Positions 30,638-39,808 of a stretch of 64,000 nucleotides of DNA are shown piece by piece. Each line of letters opens with the position of its first letter. Positions within the stretch are counted from its first letter, which is position 1. This DNA comes from Jannaschia sp. S6380 (GTDB lineage Bacteria > Pseudomonadota > Alphaproteobacteria > Rhodobacterales > Rhodobacteraceae). Location of the stretch: positions 248,001 through 312,000 of the forward strand of contig NZ_JALKAS010000002.1 in the NCBI RefSeq assembly GCF_023015695.1. The letters run 5' to 3'. Position numbers and translations under genes: made by a program. Below the pieces are notes generated by a model that saw nothing but the letters and a program-made list of their open reading frames with translations, did not search any database and had not been told where the DNA came from.

Positions 30638-33184
30638 ATGAGCTATGATCCGACCTCGATCGAGGCGAAGTGGCAGCGGGCCTGGACCGGCGCCGACGTC
30701 TTCACCGCCCGACGCGGCGAGGGGCCGAAATACTACGTGCTCGAGATGTTTCCCTATCCGTCGGGGCGCATCCATATCGGTCACGTGCGCAACTACACGA
30801 TGGGCGACGTCATCGCGCGCTACAAGATGTCGTGTGGCTTCAGCGTCTTGCATCCGATGGGCTGGGACGCGTTCGGGATGCCGGCCGAGAATGCGGCGAT
30901 GGCGAGCGGCGGCCACCCCAAGGACTGGACCTACGCCAATATCGACACGATGCGCGGCCAGATGAAGCCGCTGGGCCTGTCGATCGACTGGTCGCGCGAG
31001 TTCGCGACCTGCGACCCCGAGTATTATGGCCAGCAGCAGGCGCTGTTCCTCGACATGCTCGATGCCGGTCTGGTCTATCGCAAGCCGGCGGTGGTCAACT
31101 GGGACCCGGTCGACATGACCGTTCTGGCCAACGAACAGGTGATCGACGGCCGCGGCTGGCGCTCGGGTGCCGAGGTCGAGCGGCGCGAGCTGACGCAATG
31201 GGCCTTCGCCATCAGCGACATGGCCGAGGACCTGCTGGAGGGGCTGGGCCGGCTGGAGGACTGGCCCGAAAAGGTTCGCCTGATGCAGGAGAACTGGATC
31301 GGAAAGTCGCGGGGGCTGCGGATGACGTTCCCGCTGTCGGCGCCGGCCTACGGCCACGACGGCATCGCGGTCTACACGACCCGCCCCGATACGCTTCGCG
31401 GTGCGTCCTTCATCGCCATCGCGCCCGAGCATCCGCTGGCGAAGGCGCTGGCCGGGGAGGATGCCGACCTCGCCGCCTTCGCCACCGACGTCCGCCGCGG
31501 CGGCACCACCGAGGAGGCGCTGGAGACGGCCGAGAAGCGCGGCTATGACACGGGACTGACGGTGGACAATCCGCTGGGCGGCACGCTGCCGGTCTGGGTC
31601 GCGAACTTCGTGCTGATGGAGTATGGCACCGGCGCGATCTTCGGCTGCCCGGCCCATGACCAGCGCGACCTGGATTTCGCGCGCAAGTACGACCTGCCGG
31701 TGATCGACACCTTCGTGGCGATGGACGACGACACGCGCGTAAGCCATGAGGCCTTCGTGCCCCCCAAGACCGAGCGTGTCCGCTGGCTCGATCAGCCCGC
31801 CGGCGTGACCGATGCCACCGGCCAGGAGGCCATCGACGCCACGATCGACTGGGCCGAGAGCCAGGGCATCGGCACCGGCAAGACCCAGTACCGCCTGCGC
31901 GACTGGGGCCTTTCCCGTCAGCGCTATTGGGGTTGTCCCATCCCCGTCGTCCATTGCAACGCCTGCGGCGTGGTCCCCGAGGCCAAGGAGAACCTGCCCG
32001 TCCGCCTGCCCGACGATGTCAGCTTCGACGTGCCGGGCAACCCGCTGGACCGCCACCCGACCTGGGCCGACACGACCTGTCCGAAATGCGGCGGCCCGGC
32101 CCGGCGTGAGACCGACACGATGGACACCTTCGTGGATTCCTCGTGGTACTTCGCGCGTTTCACCGCGCCCGATGCGGACACGCCGACGAAGCTGGACGAC
32201 GCCGCCTACTGGATGAACGTCGACCAGTATATCGGCGGGGTCGAGCACGCGATCCTGCACCTGCTCTACAGCCGTTTCTTCGCCCGCGCGATGGTCCGCA
32301 CCGGCCACCTGCCACAGGGCACCGAGGAGCCGTTCAACGCGCTCTTCACGCAAGGCATGGTGACGCATGCCATCTATCAGACGCGGGACGATCGCGGCCG
32401 CCCGGTCTATCACCTGCCGGAGGAGACGGTCCTGAAACCCGACGGTGTGCGGACGCTGAAGGACGGAACGGCGGTCGAGGTCATCCCCTCGGCCAAGATG
32501 TCCAAGTCGAAGAAGAACGTCGTCGATCCGCAGGACATCATCGCCCAATACGGCGCCGACACGGCGCGATGGTTCGTCCTGTCCGACAGCCCGCCCGAAC
32601 GCGATGTCGAATGGACCGCCGCCGGGGCCGACGCCACGCACAAGCACCTGCGCCGCGTCCACCGCCTGGCCGAGGACATCGCCCGCGCCGACCGCCCGGC
32701 GAACGGCGCCGATGCCGACCTGGCGCGCGCCGCGGCCCGTGCCATCGCCGAGGTGACCGAGGGCATCGACGGGTTCGCGTTCAACAAATCCGTGGCCAAG
32801 CTCTATGAATTCACGAACACGCTCCACCGCTCGGACGCGGGCGCGGATGCGCGGCGCGACGCGATGAAGGTTCTGGCGCAGCTGATGGCCCCGATGACGC
32901 CGCATCTGGCCGAGGAGGTATGGTCGATGATGGGCGGCGAGGGTTTCGTGCTGCTCGCGCCCTGGCCCGAGGCCGATCCGGCCCTGCTGGTCGAGGACAG
33001 CGTCACCCTGCCCATTCAGATCAACGGCAAGAAGCGGTCCGAGATCACCGTTCCCAAGGACTTGGATCGGGCCGGCGTGGAGGCGCAGGTGATGGCGGAT
33101 ACGGTCGTGCTGCGGGCGCTGGACGGTGGTGCGCCGCGCAAGCTGATCGTGGTGCCGGGGCGGATCGTAAATGTGGTGGTCTAG
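30638..33184 (+). CDS. leuS: Leucyl-tRNA synthetase
   Basis: Charges tRNA-Leu. The 848-residue class I synthetase has [15 protein letters not shown] with HIGH at 46-49, the editing domain in the middle ([12 protein letters not shown]), and KMSKSK starting at residue 620. The C-terminal anticodon domain ends in [16 protein letters not shown]. The ATG at 30638 follows GAGGGA; a TTG two codons earlier is also open but not needed. The gene overlaps lptE by 14 bases. Confidence 0.98.
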   Translation: MSYDPTSIEAKWQRAWTGADVFTARRGEGPKYYVLEMFPYPSGRIHIGHVRNYTMGDVIARYKMSCGFSVLHPMGWDAFGMPAENAAMASGGHPKDWTYANIDTMRGQMKPLGLSIDWSREFATCDPEYYGQQQALFLDMLDAGLVYRKPAVVNWDPVDMTVLANEQVIDGRGWRSGAEVERRELTQWAFAISDMAEDLLEGLGRLEDWPEKVRLMQENWIGKSRGLRMTFPLSAPAYGHDGIAVYTTRPDTLRGASFIAIAPEHPLAKALAGEDADLAAFATDVRRGGTTEEALETAEKRGYDTGLTVDNPLGGTLPVWVANFVLMEYGTGAIFGCPAHDQRDLDFARKYDLPVIDTFVAMDDDTRVSHEAFVPPKTERVRWLDQPAGVTDATGQEAIDATIDWAESQGIGTGKTQYRLRDWGLSRQRYWGCPIPVVHCNACGVVPEAKENLPVRLPDDVSFDVPGNPLDRHPTWADTTCPKCGGPARRETDTMDTFVDSSWYFARFTAPDADTPTKLDDAAYWMNVDQYIGGVEHAILHLLYSRFFARAMVRTGHLPQGTEEPFNALFTQGMVTHAIYQTRDDRGRPVYHLPEETVLKPDGVRTLKDGTAVEVIPSAKMSKSKKNVVDPQDIIAQYGADTARWFVLSDSPPERDVEWTAAGADATHKHLRRVHRLAEDIARADRPANGADADLARAAARAIAEVTEGIDGFAFNKSVAKLYEFTNTLHRSDAGADARRDAMKVLAQLMAPMTPHLAEEVWSMMGGEGFVLLAPWPEADPALLVEDSVTLPIQINGKKRSEITVPKDLDRAGVEAQVMADTVVLRALDGGAPRKLIVVPGRIVNVVV

Positions 33185-33659
33185 GGCCTTGTCCGTTCTG
33201 GCGGCGCTTGTGCTGCTTGGTGGCTGCGGGTTCACGCCGGTCTACGGGCCGCAGGGCGAGGCGTTGCCGCTCAGGGGTGCCGTCCGCGCGACCGCGCCGG
33301 ACACTGACCTGGCCTACGCCTTCGTCCGCCAGATCGAGGACCGGTTGGGCAAGCCCGCCGCGACCCGGTTCGACCTGGATTACAGCATCGCCACCGTCGA
33401 GGAGGGGCTGGCCATCGACGGGTCGAACAACATCACCCGCTTCAGCATCGAGGGCGTGATCGACTGGACCCTGGCGCCGGCCGGCAGCGATGCCGTCGCG
33501 CTGCGGGGGCAGGAGACGTCGTTCGTGTCCTACTCGGCCACCGGCTCCACGATCTCGACGCAGGAATCGGAGCGTGATGCGCAGCGGCGGCTGGCCACCA
33601 TCCTGGCCGACAAGGTGGTGACGCGCCTTCTGGCGGATGCGCCCGCGCTAACGCGATGA
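33171..33659 (+). CDS. lptE: LPS assembly lipoprotein LptE
   Basis: Outer-membrane lipoprotein that plugs LptD and helps insert lipopolysaccharide. The 162-residue protein has a short signal and lipobox LLGGC with C19, then GFTPVYGP, the typical opening of alphaproteobacterial LptE. Its ATG lies inside the end of leuS and its stop overlaps the holA start (ATGA), so all three genes are one operon. Confidence 0.92.
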   Translation: MWWSRALSVLAALVLLGGCGFTPVYGPQGEALPLRGAVRATAPDTDLAYAFVRQIEDRLGKPAATRFDLDYSIATVEEGLAIDGSNNITRFSIEGVIDWTLAPAGSDAVALRGQETSFVSYSATGSTISTQESERDAQRRLATILADKVVTRLLADAPALTR

Positions 33660-34654
33660 ACCTGAAGGGTGCCGCGGCGGCGAAGTTCTTCGCCCGGCCC
33701 GACCCCGGCACGGCCGGCGCGCTGATCTACGGGGCCGACGCGATGCGCGTGGCGCTGCGCCGGCAGGAGCTGATCGCCGCGCTGGCCGGCCCGCAGGCCG
33801 AGGAGGAGATGCGCCTGACCCGGATGACGGGGGCCGAGGCCAAGGCCGACCCGACCGCCGCGATCGACGCGCTCAGGGCGATAGGGTTCTTTCCGGGGCC
33901 TCGCGTCGTCTTCGTCGACGGCGTGACCGAGGCGCAGTCGGCGCCTCTCGTGGCGGCGCTGGAGGCGTGGTCGGAAGGCGACGCGGCGCTGGTCGTCACC
34001 GCGGGCGCGTTGAAGAAGACGTCGAAGCTTCGCCGTGCGTTCGAGGGGCATGCGAAGGCCGTGGCCGTCGCGCTCTATGACGAGCCGATGGGGCGCGAGG
34101 AGATCGAGGCCGCCATCGCCGCCGAGGGCCTGACCTTGACGCAGGAGGCCAGGCAGGATGTCGAGGCGCTGGCCCGCACGCTGGATCCCGGCGATTTCCG
34201 GCAGACGCTGACCAAGATCGCGCTCTATGCCGGCGACGAAGCGGTGACGCCTGAAGCGGTCGCCCTGATGGCGCCGGCCACGATCGACGCCGAGACGGAC
34301 GAGGTCATCGCCGCCGCCGCCGACGGGCGCGCCGCCGCGATTGGCCCGCTGATGCAGCGGTTGGGCGGGCAGGGCGTCGCGGCGGTCACGCTGATCATCT
34401 TCGCCACGCGCCATTTCCAGCAGTTGCATGCGGCGGCGGTCGGCGGCGGGGTCGGCGGCCTGCGCCCGCCGGTCTTCGGGCCGCGGCGCGATGCGATGGA
34501 GCGGCAGGCCCGGGGTTGGGGCGCACGGCGGCTGGAGGCGGCGCTCGACGTGTTGATGGAGACCGACCTGACCTTGCGTTCCGCGTCGCGGGCGCCTCAG
34601 ATGGCGGTGACGGAGCGGGCGCTGATCCGGCTGGCGATGATGGCCCGCACCTGA
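33656..34654 (+). CDS. holA: DNA polymerase III subunit delta HolA
   Basis: Clamp-loader subunit that opens the beta clamp. The 332-residue protein starts [36 protein letters not shown] (in adjoining segments), the usual N-terminus of the alphaproteobacterial subunit, and ends in the DLTLRSASRAPQMAVTERALIRLA helical collar. The leuS-lptE-holA order is conserved widely. Coupled to lptE by ATGA. Confidence 0.93.
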   Translation: MNLKGAAAAKFFARPDPGTAGALIYGADAMRVALRRQELIAALAGPQAEEEMRLTRMTGAEAKADPTAAIDALRAIGFFPGPRVVFVDGVTEAQSAPLVAALEAWSEGDAALVVTAGALKKTSKLRRAFEGHAKAVAVALYDEPMGREEIEAAIAAEGLTLTQEARQDVEALARTLDPGDFRQTLTKIALYAGDEAVTPEAVALMAPATIDAETDEVIAAAADGRAAAIGPLMQRLGGQGVAAVTLIIFATRHFQQLHAAAVGGGVGGLRPPVFGPRRDAMERQARGWGARRLEAALDVLMETDLTLRSASRAPQMAVTERALIRLAMMART

Positions 34655-34689
34655 CGCCCCCGGCGGGCGTGCACATGCGGGAGACCAGG

Positions 34690-35283
34690 ATGTACAGACT
34701 TCACGGCCGCGTCCGAAGCCGGACCATGCGCCCCCTTTGGCTGCTGGAGGAACTGGGCGTTCCCTACGACTATGTCTCGGTCATGCCGCGCTCGCCCGAG
34801 GCATCCGCGCTCAGCCCGCTGGCCAAGGTCCCGATCCTCGAGGCGGAGGGCGGTGTCATTCTCGATTCGGTGGCGCAGATGGCCTATCTGTCGGATCGGC
34901 ACGCGGCCTTCACCCATGCCCCCGGCACGCTGGACCGCGCGCGGCAGGACGCCTTCGCCAACGCGGTGCTGGAGATGCTGGACGCCCCGCTCTGGGCAAT
35001 CGCGCAACATAGCTTCGGCTTGCCGGAGGATCGACGCGTCGAAGCGGCGAAGCCCACCTTCAAATGGCAGGTGAGCGAGAATTCGGGCGCGCTGGCGCGG
35101 CTGATGGATGGCGCGTTCGCGGTCGGGGATGCCCCCACGGTCGTGGATATCCTGCTGGCCCATTGCGCCGGTTGGGCGCGGGGCCTGAAGCTGGACCTGG
35201 CGCCCGCGATCCTGGATCACCTGCGGCGGATGCGGGACCGGCCCGCCTTCGCCCGCGCCATGCGGTGGGAGGAGACGCAATGA
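34690..35283 (+). CDS. Glutathione S-transferase family protein
   Basis: A 197-residue GST-fold protein with a thioredoxin-like N-terminal domain (MYRLHGRVRSRTMRPLWLLEELG, then KVPILEAEGGVILDS with the glutathione-binding cis-Pro and Asp/Ser) and an all-helical C-terminal domain. The N-terminal SRTMRPLW segment supplies a possible catalytic Ser. The ATG at 34690 has GGGAG six bases before it; another ATG five codons earlier is possible. It overlaps the ltnD start by ATGA, tying it to the tetronate genes. Confidence 0.87.
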   Translation: MYRLHGRVRSRTMRPLWLLEELGVPYDYVSVMPRSPEASALSPLAKVPILEAEGGVILDSVAQMAYLSDRHAAFTHAPGTLDRARQDAFANAVLEMLDAPLWAIAQHSFGLPEDRRVEAAKPTFKWQVSENSGALARLMDGAFAVGDAPTVVDILLAHCAGWARGLKLDLAPAILDHLRRMRDRPAFARAMRWEETQ

Positions 35284-36137
35284 AACTCGGTGTCTGGGGC
35301 CTGGGCTCGATGGGTTCGGGGATGGCGCAATCGCTGATCCGTACCGGGCATTCCGTGGCGGGGTTCGACCCGCGCGGGGTGACGCTGGACGGGGCAGCCG
35401 ACCTGGTCCCGTCCGAGATGGAGGCGGCGATCGTCGTCGTCCTGAATGCCGCGCAGACCGAGGCCGTCCTGGCCGAGATCCTGCCCCAGCTGACCCAGGG
35501 CGCCGTGGTCGTCGCCTGCGCAACCGTACCACCGGACTTCGCGCGAGCGATGGCCGATGACTGCGCGGCGCGGGGGGTGCATTACCTGGATGCGCCGATT
35601 TCGGGCGGGGCGGCACGGGCCGCAGCCGGTGACCTGAGCATAATGGCGAGCGGGTCGGCGGCGGCCTTCGCCGCGGCGCGCCCTGCCCTGGACGCGATGG
35701 CCCGGACCGTCTTCGAAATGGGCGATGCGGTCGGGGCCGGCAGCGCGATGAAAGCGGTGCACCAGGTGCTGGCCGGCACCCATATCGCCACCATGGCCGA
35801 GGCGATGGTGTTCGGAATGACGCAGGGCATCGACCCCGAGAGGTTCCTGGAAGTCATCCCGCAATGCGGGGGCACGTCCTGGATGCTGGAAAATCGGGGT
35901 CCGCATGTCCGCGATGGCGACTATACGCCCCGCTCGGCCGTCGACATCTGGATCAAGGATCTGGGCATCGCGGCCGATATCGCGGCGCCGGCAGGTATCG
36001 ATCTGCCGATGATGCAGGCGGCGCTGGACGGATTCCGCCGCGCCGTCGAGATGGGCTTGGGCGGCGAAGACGATGCGGCCATCGCCAAGGTCTATGCCGC
36101 GCAGGCGGGTGTCGCGCTGCCGGGCGAGGCGTCGTGA
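35280..36137 (+). CDS. ltnD: L-threonate dehydrogenase-like NAD-dependent oxidoreductase (LtnD)
   Basis: Beta-hydroxyacid dehydrogenase of 285 residues. GLGSMGSGMA (7-16) is the NAD-binding turn, DAPISGG (104-110) the substrate motif, and K158 in GSAMKAVHQ the catalytic lysine. On its own it could be a 3-hydroxyisobutyrate-type enzyme; immediate coupling to otnC and otnI homologues favours LtnD, which oxidises L-threonate to 2-oxo-tetronate. It overlaps both neighbours by four bases. Confidence 0.85.
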   Translation: MKLGVWGLGSMGSGMAQSLIRTGHSVAGFDPRGVTLDGAADLVPSEMEAAIVVVLNAAQTEAVLAEILPQLTQGAVVVACATVPPDFARAMADDCAARGVHYLDAPISGGAARAAAGDLSIMASGSAAAFAAARPALDAMARTVFEMGDAVGAGSAMKAVHQVLAGTHIATMAEAMVFGMTQGIDPERFLEVIPQCGGTSWMLENRGPHVRDGDYTPRSAVDIWIKDLGIAADIAAPAGIDLPMMQAALDGFRRAVEMGLGGEDDAAIAKVYAAQAGVALPGEAS

Positions 36138-36781
36138 CGGCCGAGGCTCGGCTGCGCGAGACCATGTGCCGACTGGCCGAGTCCCTCTACCTGCGGGGTC
36201 TGACGCATGGCTCCACCGGCAACATCTCGGCCCGATGCGAGGATGGCGGGCTGCTGGTTTCACCTACGGGGACGAGTTTCGGGCGGCTGGACCCGGCGCG
36301 CCTGGCGCGGTTCGACGCAGAGGGACGGCATCTGGGCGGCGACCGTCCGACCAAGGAGATGCCGTTGCATGCGGCCTTCTACGAGACGCGGTCGACGGCG
36401 GGGGCCGTGGTGCACCTGCATTCGTGCCATTCCGTCGCGCTGTCGCTGCTGGAGGATCCGGGCGAGGACTTCCTGCCGCCGCACACGCCTTATGCGATCA
36501 TGCTGCTGGGGCGGGTCCCGCTTTTGCCGTTCTTCCTGCCGGGCGATCCGGCCATGGGCGCGGCGGTGCGGGGACTGGCGGGCAAGCGATCGGCGGTGAT
36601 GCTGGCCAATCACGGCCCGGTCGTGGCCGGCCGCGATGTCGAGGCGGCCTGCAACGCCATCGAGGAGTTGGAGGCCACGGCGCGCCTCGCGCTGCTGACG
36701 CGTGGCCTGTCGCCCCGGGCCCTGACCGGCGGCCAGGTGCGCGACGTGGTTGACCGGTTCGATGTGGAGTGGGACGCATGA
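36134..36781 (+). CDS. otnC: 3-oxo-tetronate 4-phosphate decarboxylase-like class II aldolase (OtnC)
   Basis: Class II aldolase/adducin-fold metalloenzyme of 215 residues. THGSTGNISARC holds the phosphate-binding loop (27-32), E75 in TKEMPLH the catalytic acid, and H94/H96 in VVHLHSCHS the zinc ligands, with a third His in ANHGPVV. In the known tetronate pathway OtnC decarboxylates 3-oxo-tetronate 4-phosphate to dihydroxyacetone phosphate. It starts with GTG coupled to ltnD. Confidence 0.87.
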   Translation: MTAEARLRETMCRLAESLYLRGLTHGSTGNISARCEDGGLLVSPTGTSFGRLDPARLARFDAEGRHLGGDRPTKEMPLHAAFYETRSTAGAVVHLHSCHSVALSLLEDPGEDFLPPHTPYAIMLLGRVPLLPFFLPGDPAMGAAVRGLAGKRSAVMLANHGPVVAGRDVEAACNAIEELEATARLALLTRGLSPRALTGGQVRDVVDRFDVEWDA

Positions 36782-37521
36782 AGTTCTCGGCAAATCTCGG
36801 GTTTCTCTGGACCGACCGGTCGCTGCCCGATGCGGTGCGGGCGGCCGCGGCGGCGGGTTTCGACGCGGTGGAGTTTCACTGGCCCTACGACACGCCCGCT
36901 GCCGACCTGCGCGCCGCACTGGAGGAGACCGGCCTGCCGGCCCTGGGCGTGAACACCGTCAAGGGCGAGGGCAACGGCCTGTCCGCCCTGCCGGGACGCG
37001 AGGAGGAGGCGCGCGCGGCGATCGTCCAGGCCGTGGATTACGCGCGTGACATTGGCGCCGGTGCCGTCCATGTCATGGCCGGCTTCGCCGAGGGCGTCGC
37101 GGCGCAGGAAGCGTTCCTGCGCAACCTGCGGTTTGCCTGCGATCGGGCGCCGGAGCTGACGGTGTTGATCGAGCCGCTGAACCGTCACGACGCGCCCGGC
37201 TATTTCCTTTCGACCTCCGGCCAGGCGCGCGAAATCATTGCCGCCGCGGACCGCCCGAACGTCAAGTTGATGTTCGATTGCTACCATTTGCAGATCATGG
37301 GCGGCGACCTGACACGGCAGCTGCGCGACTGCCTGCCGGTGATCGGCCACATCCAGTTCGCCGGCGTGCCCGCGCGCGGCGGACCGGACGCGGGCGAACT
37401 GGCCTACGATCATGTCTTCGCCGAGATCGCGCGGCTGGGCTGGGACGAGCCCCTGGGCGCGGAATACAAGCCCGATGGCGATACCGATGCTAGCCTGGGC
37501 TGGATGGATCGCTATCGCTGA
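36778..37521 (+). CDS. otnI: 2-oxo-tetronate isomerase-like protein (OtnI, hydroxypyruvate isomerase family)
   Basis: TIM-barrel sugar isomerase of 247 residues: MKFSANLGFLWTDRSLPDAV at the start, VEFHWPYDTP, VLIEPLNRHDAPGYFL with the metal-binding Glu, and LMFDCYHLQIMGGD with the Asp/His pair are all typical of the Hyi/OtnI family. It is expected to convert 2-oxo-tetronate to 3-oxo-tetronate. Coupled to otnC by ATGA and ends the operon, its last ten bases overlapping the convergent flavoprotein gene. Confidence 0.87.
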   Translation: MKFSANLGFLWTDRSLPDAVRAAAAAGFDAVEFHWPYDTPAADLRAALEETGLPALGVNTVKGEGNGLSALPGREEEARAAIVQAVDYARDIGAGAVHVMAGFAEGVAAQEAFLRNLRFACDRAPELTVLIEPLNRHDAPGYFLSTSGQAREIIAAADRPNVKLMFDCYHLQIMGGDLTRQLRDCLPVIGHIQFAGVPARGGPDAGELAYDHVFAEIARLGWDEPLGAEYKPDGDTDASLGWMDRYR

Positions 37522-38657
37522 ACCCAGGCGGCCGCCGCGCGTCCGGCCCAGCGCCCCGTGGCCAGGCAGGCGGTCAGCAGGTAGCCGCCCGTCGGCGCCT
37601 CCCAATCCAGCATCTCGCCGGCCGCGAAGGTGCCCGGACGTCGCCGCAGCATCAGCGTGTCGTCCAGCGCGTCGAAGCGCAGGCCGCCGGCCGTCGAGAT
37701 CGCCTCGTCCAGCGGGTGCGGCCCCCGGAGCGGGACCGGCAGCGCCTTGATCCGGGGCGCGAGATCGTCGGGAAACGGGCGGCCGAATTCCTGCAGAAGC
37801 GCGATCTGCACCGGGTCGAGACGCAGGGCCTTGCGCAGCCGGTTCGACAGGCTGTCCTTGCCGCCGCGCGACAGCCGGGCGCGGATTTCCTCCATGGCCA
37901 GATCGGGCTTCAGGTCCAGTGTCAGCGGCGCGCCCTCCCGCAACTGCGGGGTCAGGGGGTAGAGGCCACCACCCTCGATCCCCGTGCGGGTGACGACGAA
38001 TTCGCCGCGATGGGTTTCGCCCCCGACCCGCAGGCCCACATTCTTGACCGCGGCCCCGAAATGGCGCGCCATATGCGGAGACCAGTCAACGCGAAAGCCC
38101 ACGTTCGAGGGCGCGAAGGGCGCGGTGTCGGGCACCCACTCGGCCCATGCGCCGTCCGATCCCAGCCGCCGCCAGCTCGCACCGCCCAGGGCCAGCACGG
38201 TAGCATCGAACCGTTCGGACGGATGCCCGTCGAAGGTCAGCGCGTCCCCTTGCCACCCCGTCCAGCGGATGCGGCGGTGAAGCGTGACGCCCTGTTCCGC
38301 CAGTCGCGAAAGCCATGCACGCAGCAGCGGGGACGCCTTCATCGCGTCGGGAAAGACCCGCCCGGTGGAGCCGACGAAGGAGGACTGCCCCAACCCCCGC
38401 ATCCAGTCGCGAATGTCGTCCGGCCCGAACGCCTCGATCATCGGCGCAAGTGCCGATGGCAGGCGATTGGCGAAGCCGGTTTCGAGCTTGGTGATGTTCA
38501 GGCCGGACTTGCCGGCCATCAGGAACTTGCGCGCCGGGCTGGGCATGCGGTCGAACACATGCACCTCGGCAACGTCCGCGGCCATCTCGGCCGCCATCAG
38601 GCCGGCGGGGCCCGCGCCGATCACGGCGATCCTTGCCTTGCGGTCGCTCCGGTCCAT
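37512..38657 (-). CDS. HI0933-type NAD(P)/FAD-dependent oxidoreductase (TIGR03862-like)
   Basis: A 381-residue flavoprotein of the HI0933/YhiN group. It begins with the FAD Rossmann motif AVIGAGPAGLMAAEMA (GAGPAG at 14-19), then KFLMAGKSGLNIT, and ends with FAAGEMLDWEAPTGGYLLTAC, the family's cofactor-closing segment. The physiological reaction is unknown. The ATG at 38657 has GGGA six bases upstream; a further ATG at 38669 would make it overlap the divergent HNH gene start. Confidence 0.87.
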   Translation of the reverse strand: MDRSDRKARIAVIGAGPAGLMAAEMAADVAEVHVFDRMPSPARKFLMAGKSGLNITKLETGFANRLPSALAPMIEAFGPDDIRDWMRGLGQSSFVGSTGRVFPDAMKASPLLRAWLSRLAEQGVTLHRRIRWTGWQGDALTFDGHPSERFDATVLALGGASWRRLGSDGAWAEWVPDTAPFAPSNVGFRVDWSPHMARHFGAAVKNVGLRVGGETHRGEFVVTRTGIEGGGLYPLTPQLREGAPLTLDLKPDLAMEEIRARLSRGGKDSLSNRLRKALRLDPVQIALLQEFGRPFPDDLAPRIKALPVPLRGPHPLDEAISTAGGLRFDALDDTLMLRRRPGTFAAGEMLDWEAPTGGYLLTACLATGRWAGRAAAAWVQR

Positions 38658-38667
38658 CCTCGATCCC

Positions 38668-38988
38668 ATGTCAGACCGGGACGATGCCGAACACCCCCCT
38701 TGCGCCCTGTGCGAGCGGCCCGTGCTGCCGGGAACGCCGCAGAGCCTGCATCACCTGATCCCGAAGCTGCGCGGCGGCAAGGGCGGGCCGGTCGTGCTGG
38801 TCCACCAGATCTGCCACAACGAGATCCATGCCAGCGCATCCGAGGCCGAGCTGGCGCGCCTCTGGAACACGCCCGAGAAGCTGCGCACGCATCCGCGCCT
38901 GGCGAGGTTCATCGCCTGGATCCGCAAGCGGCCGGCCGATTTCCATTCAAAGACGCCGGGTGCGCGGCGCGGGTGGAAGCGGCGCTAG
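38668..38988 (+). CDS. Small HNH-motif protein (putative endonuclease)
   Basis: A 106-residue protein with a zinc-stabilised HNH fold: C12-x2-C15 and C49 with the neighbouring residues bind metal, H28-H29 begin the catalytic hairpin (LHHLIPKLRGGKGG), and H50-N51-x2-H54 complete the motif. Stand-alone HNH proteins of this size occur widely and their targets are mostly unknown. The start is only ten bases from the divergent flavoprotein start, so its promoter must lie inside that gene. Confidence 0.85.
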   Translation: MSDRDDAEHPPCALCERPVLPGTPQSLHHLIPKLRGGKGGPVVLVHQICHNEIHASASEAELARLWNTPEKLRTHPRLARFIAWIRKRPADFHSKTPGARRGWKRR

Positions 38989-38998
38989 GGCGCGTGCC

Positions 38999-39625
38999 TC
39001 ACTTGGCGAACGGTGCCGCGTCGCCCCAGATCTGGCGGACCCGCGCGTCACGGCCGCAGCCTTCGCGGTAACGCTTGTAGGCGATCTTCTTGGGCACGGC
39101 GAGGCCGACGGAGGAGAAGGCCAGCCGCTCGTTGGACTTGTAGTAGTCCTGGTGATAGTCGCCCACGGGATAGAATTCGCCCGCATCGAGGATCGGCGTG
39201 ACCACCTCGCGACCCAGCGTAGCCTCGGCATCGGCCTTGGCGGCCTCGGCCACGGCGCGCTGTTCGGGCCCGTCGACGAAGATGGCGGTCGTGTATTCCC
39301 GGCCCCGGTCGCAGAATTGCCCGCCGGCGTCCAGCGGGTCGATCGACCGGAAGAACAGGTCGAGGATCCGGCGATAATCGATCACGTCCTCGTCGAAGGG
39401 GATCCGGACCGCCTCGATATGATCTCCCGAGGCGCGATATTCGGGGTCGGGCGTGGTCCCGCCGGTGAAGCCCGACACGGCGTCGCCGACACCGGCGACG
39501 CTCTCGAAATCCGCCTCGACGCACCAGAAGCAGCCGCCGGCCACGGTGGCGGTCTCGGCCTGCGCGGGCGCGGCGAACGCGAATAGGGGAAGGGCGAGGA
39601 GGGGGAAGGTGCGTAGCTTGGACAT
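38999..39625 (-). CDS. msrA: Periplasmic peptide-methionine (S)-S-oxide reductase MsrA
   Basis: Repairs oxidised methionine in exported proteins. The 208-residue protein has a signal peptide (MSKLRTFPLLALPLFAFAAPAQA) and the active site GGCFWCVE with the catalytic cysteine at residue 32. GEFYPVGDYHQDYY is the other family motif. The export signal separates it from the usual cytoplasmic MsrA. AAAGGAG lies ahead of the ATG. It converges on the HNH gene with a 10-bp gap. Confidence 0.94.
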   Translation of the reverse strand: MSKLRTFPLLALPLFAFAAPAQAETATVAGGCFWCVEADFESVAGVGDAVSGFTGGTTPDPEYRASGDHIEAVRIPFDEDVIDYRRILDLFFRSIDPLDAGGQFCDRGREYTTAIFVDGPEQRAVAEAAKADAEATLGREVVTPILDAGEFYPVGDYHQDYYKSNERLAFSSVGLAVPKKIAYKRYREGCGRDARVRQIWGDAAPFAK

Positions 39626-39808
39626 GGGATCTCCTTTGCCGAAGCAACGCCGGGGGCGCCAATGACGTTTCATCACGGGGACGTCAGGCGGGCCCATGGA
39701 CGGGGTGTTTTCTGCGATCGCCAAGGGCCCGGTTTGACCCGATATTCAGGTCTCCCTGACGATACCGAGCTTGCATCACTGGCGCATCACGCGGGGGCAA
39801 TTGCGAGC

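Noticed and set aside
30422..33235. 937-codon open frame antisense to leuS
   Set aside because: Shadow of leuS; Arg/Gly/Val-rich composition without domains.
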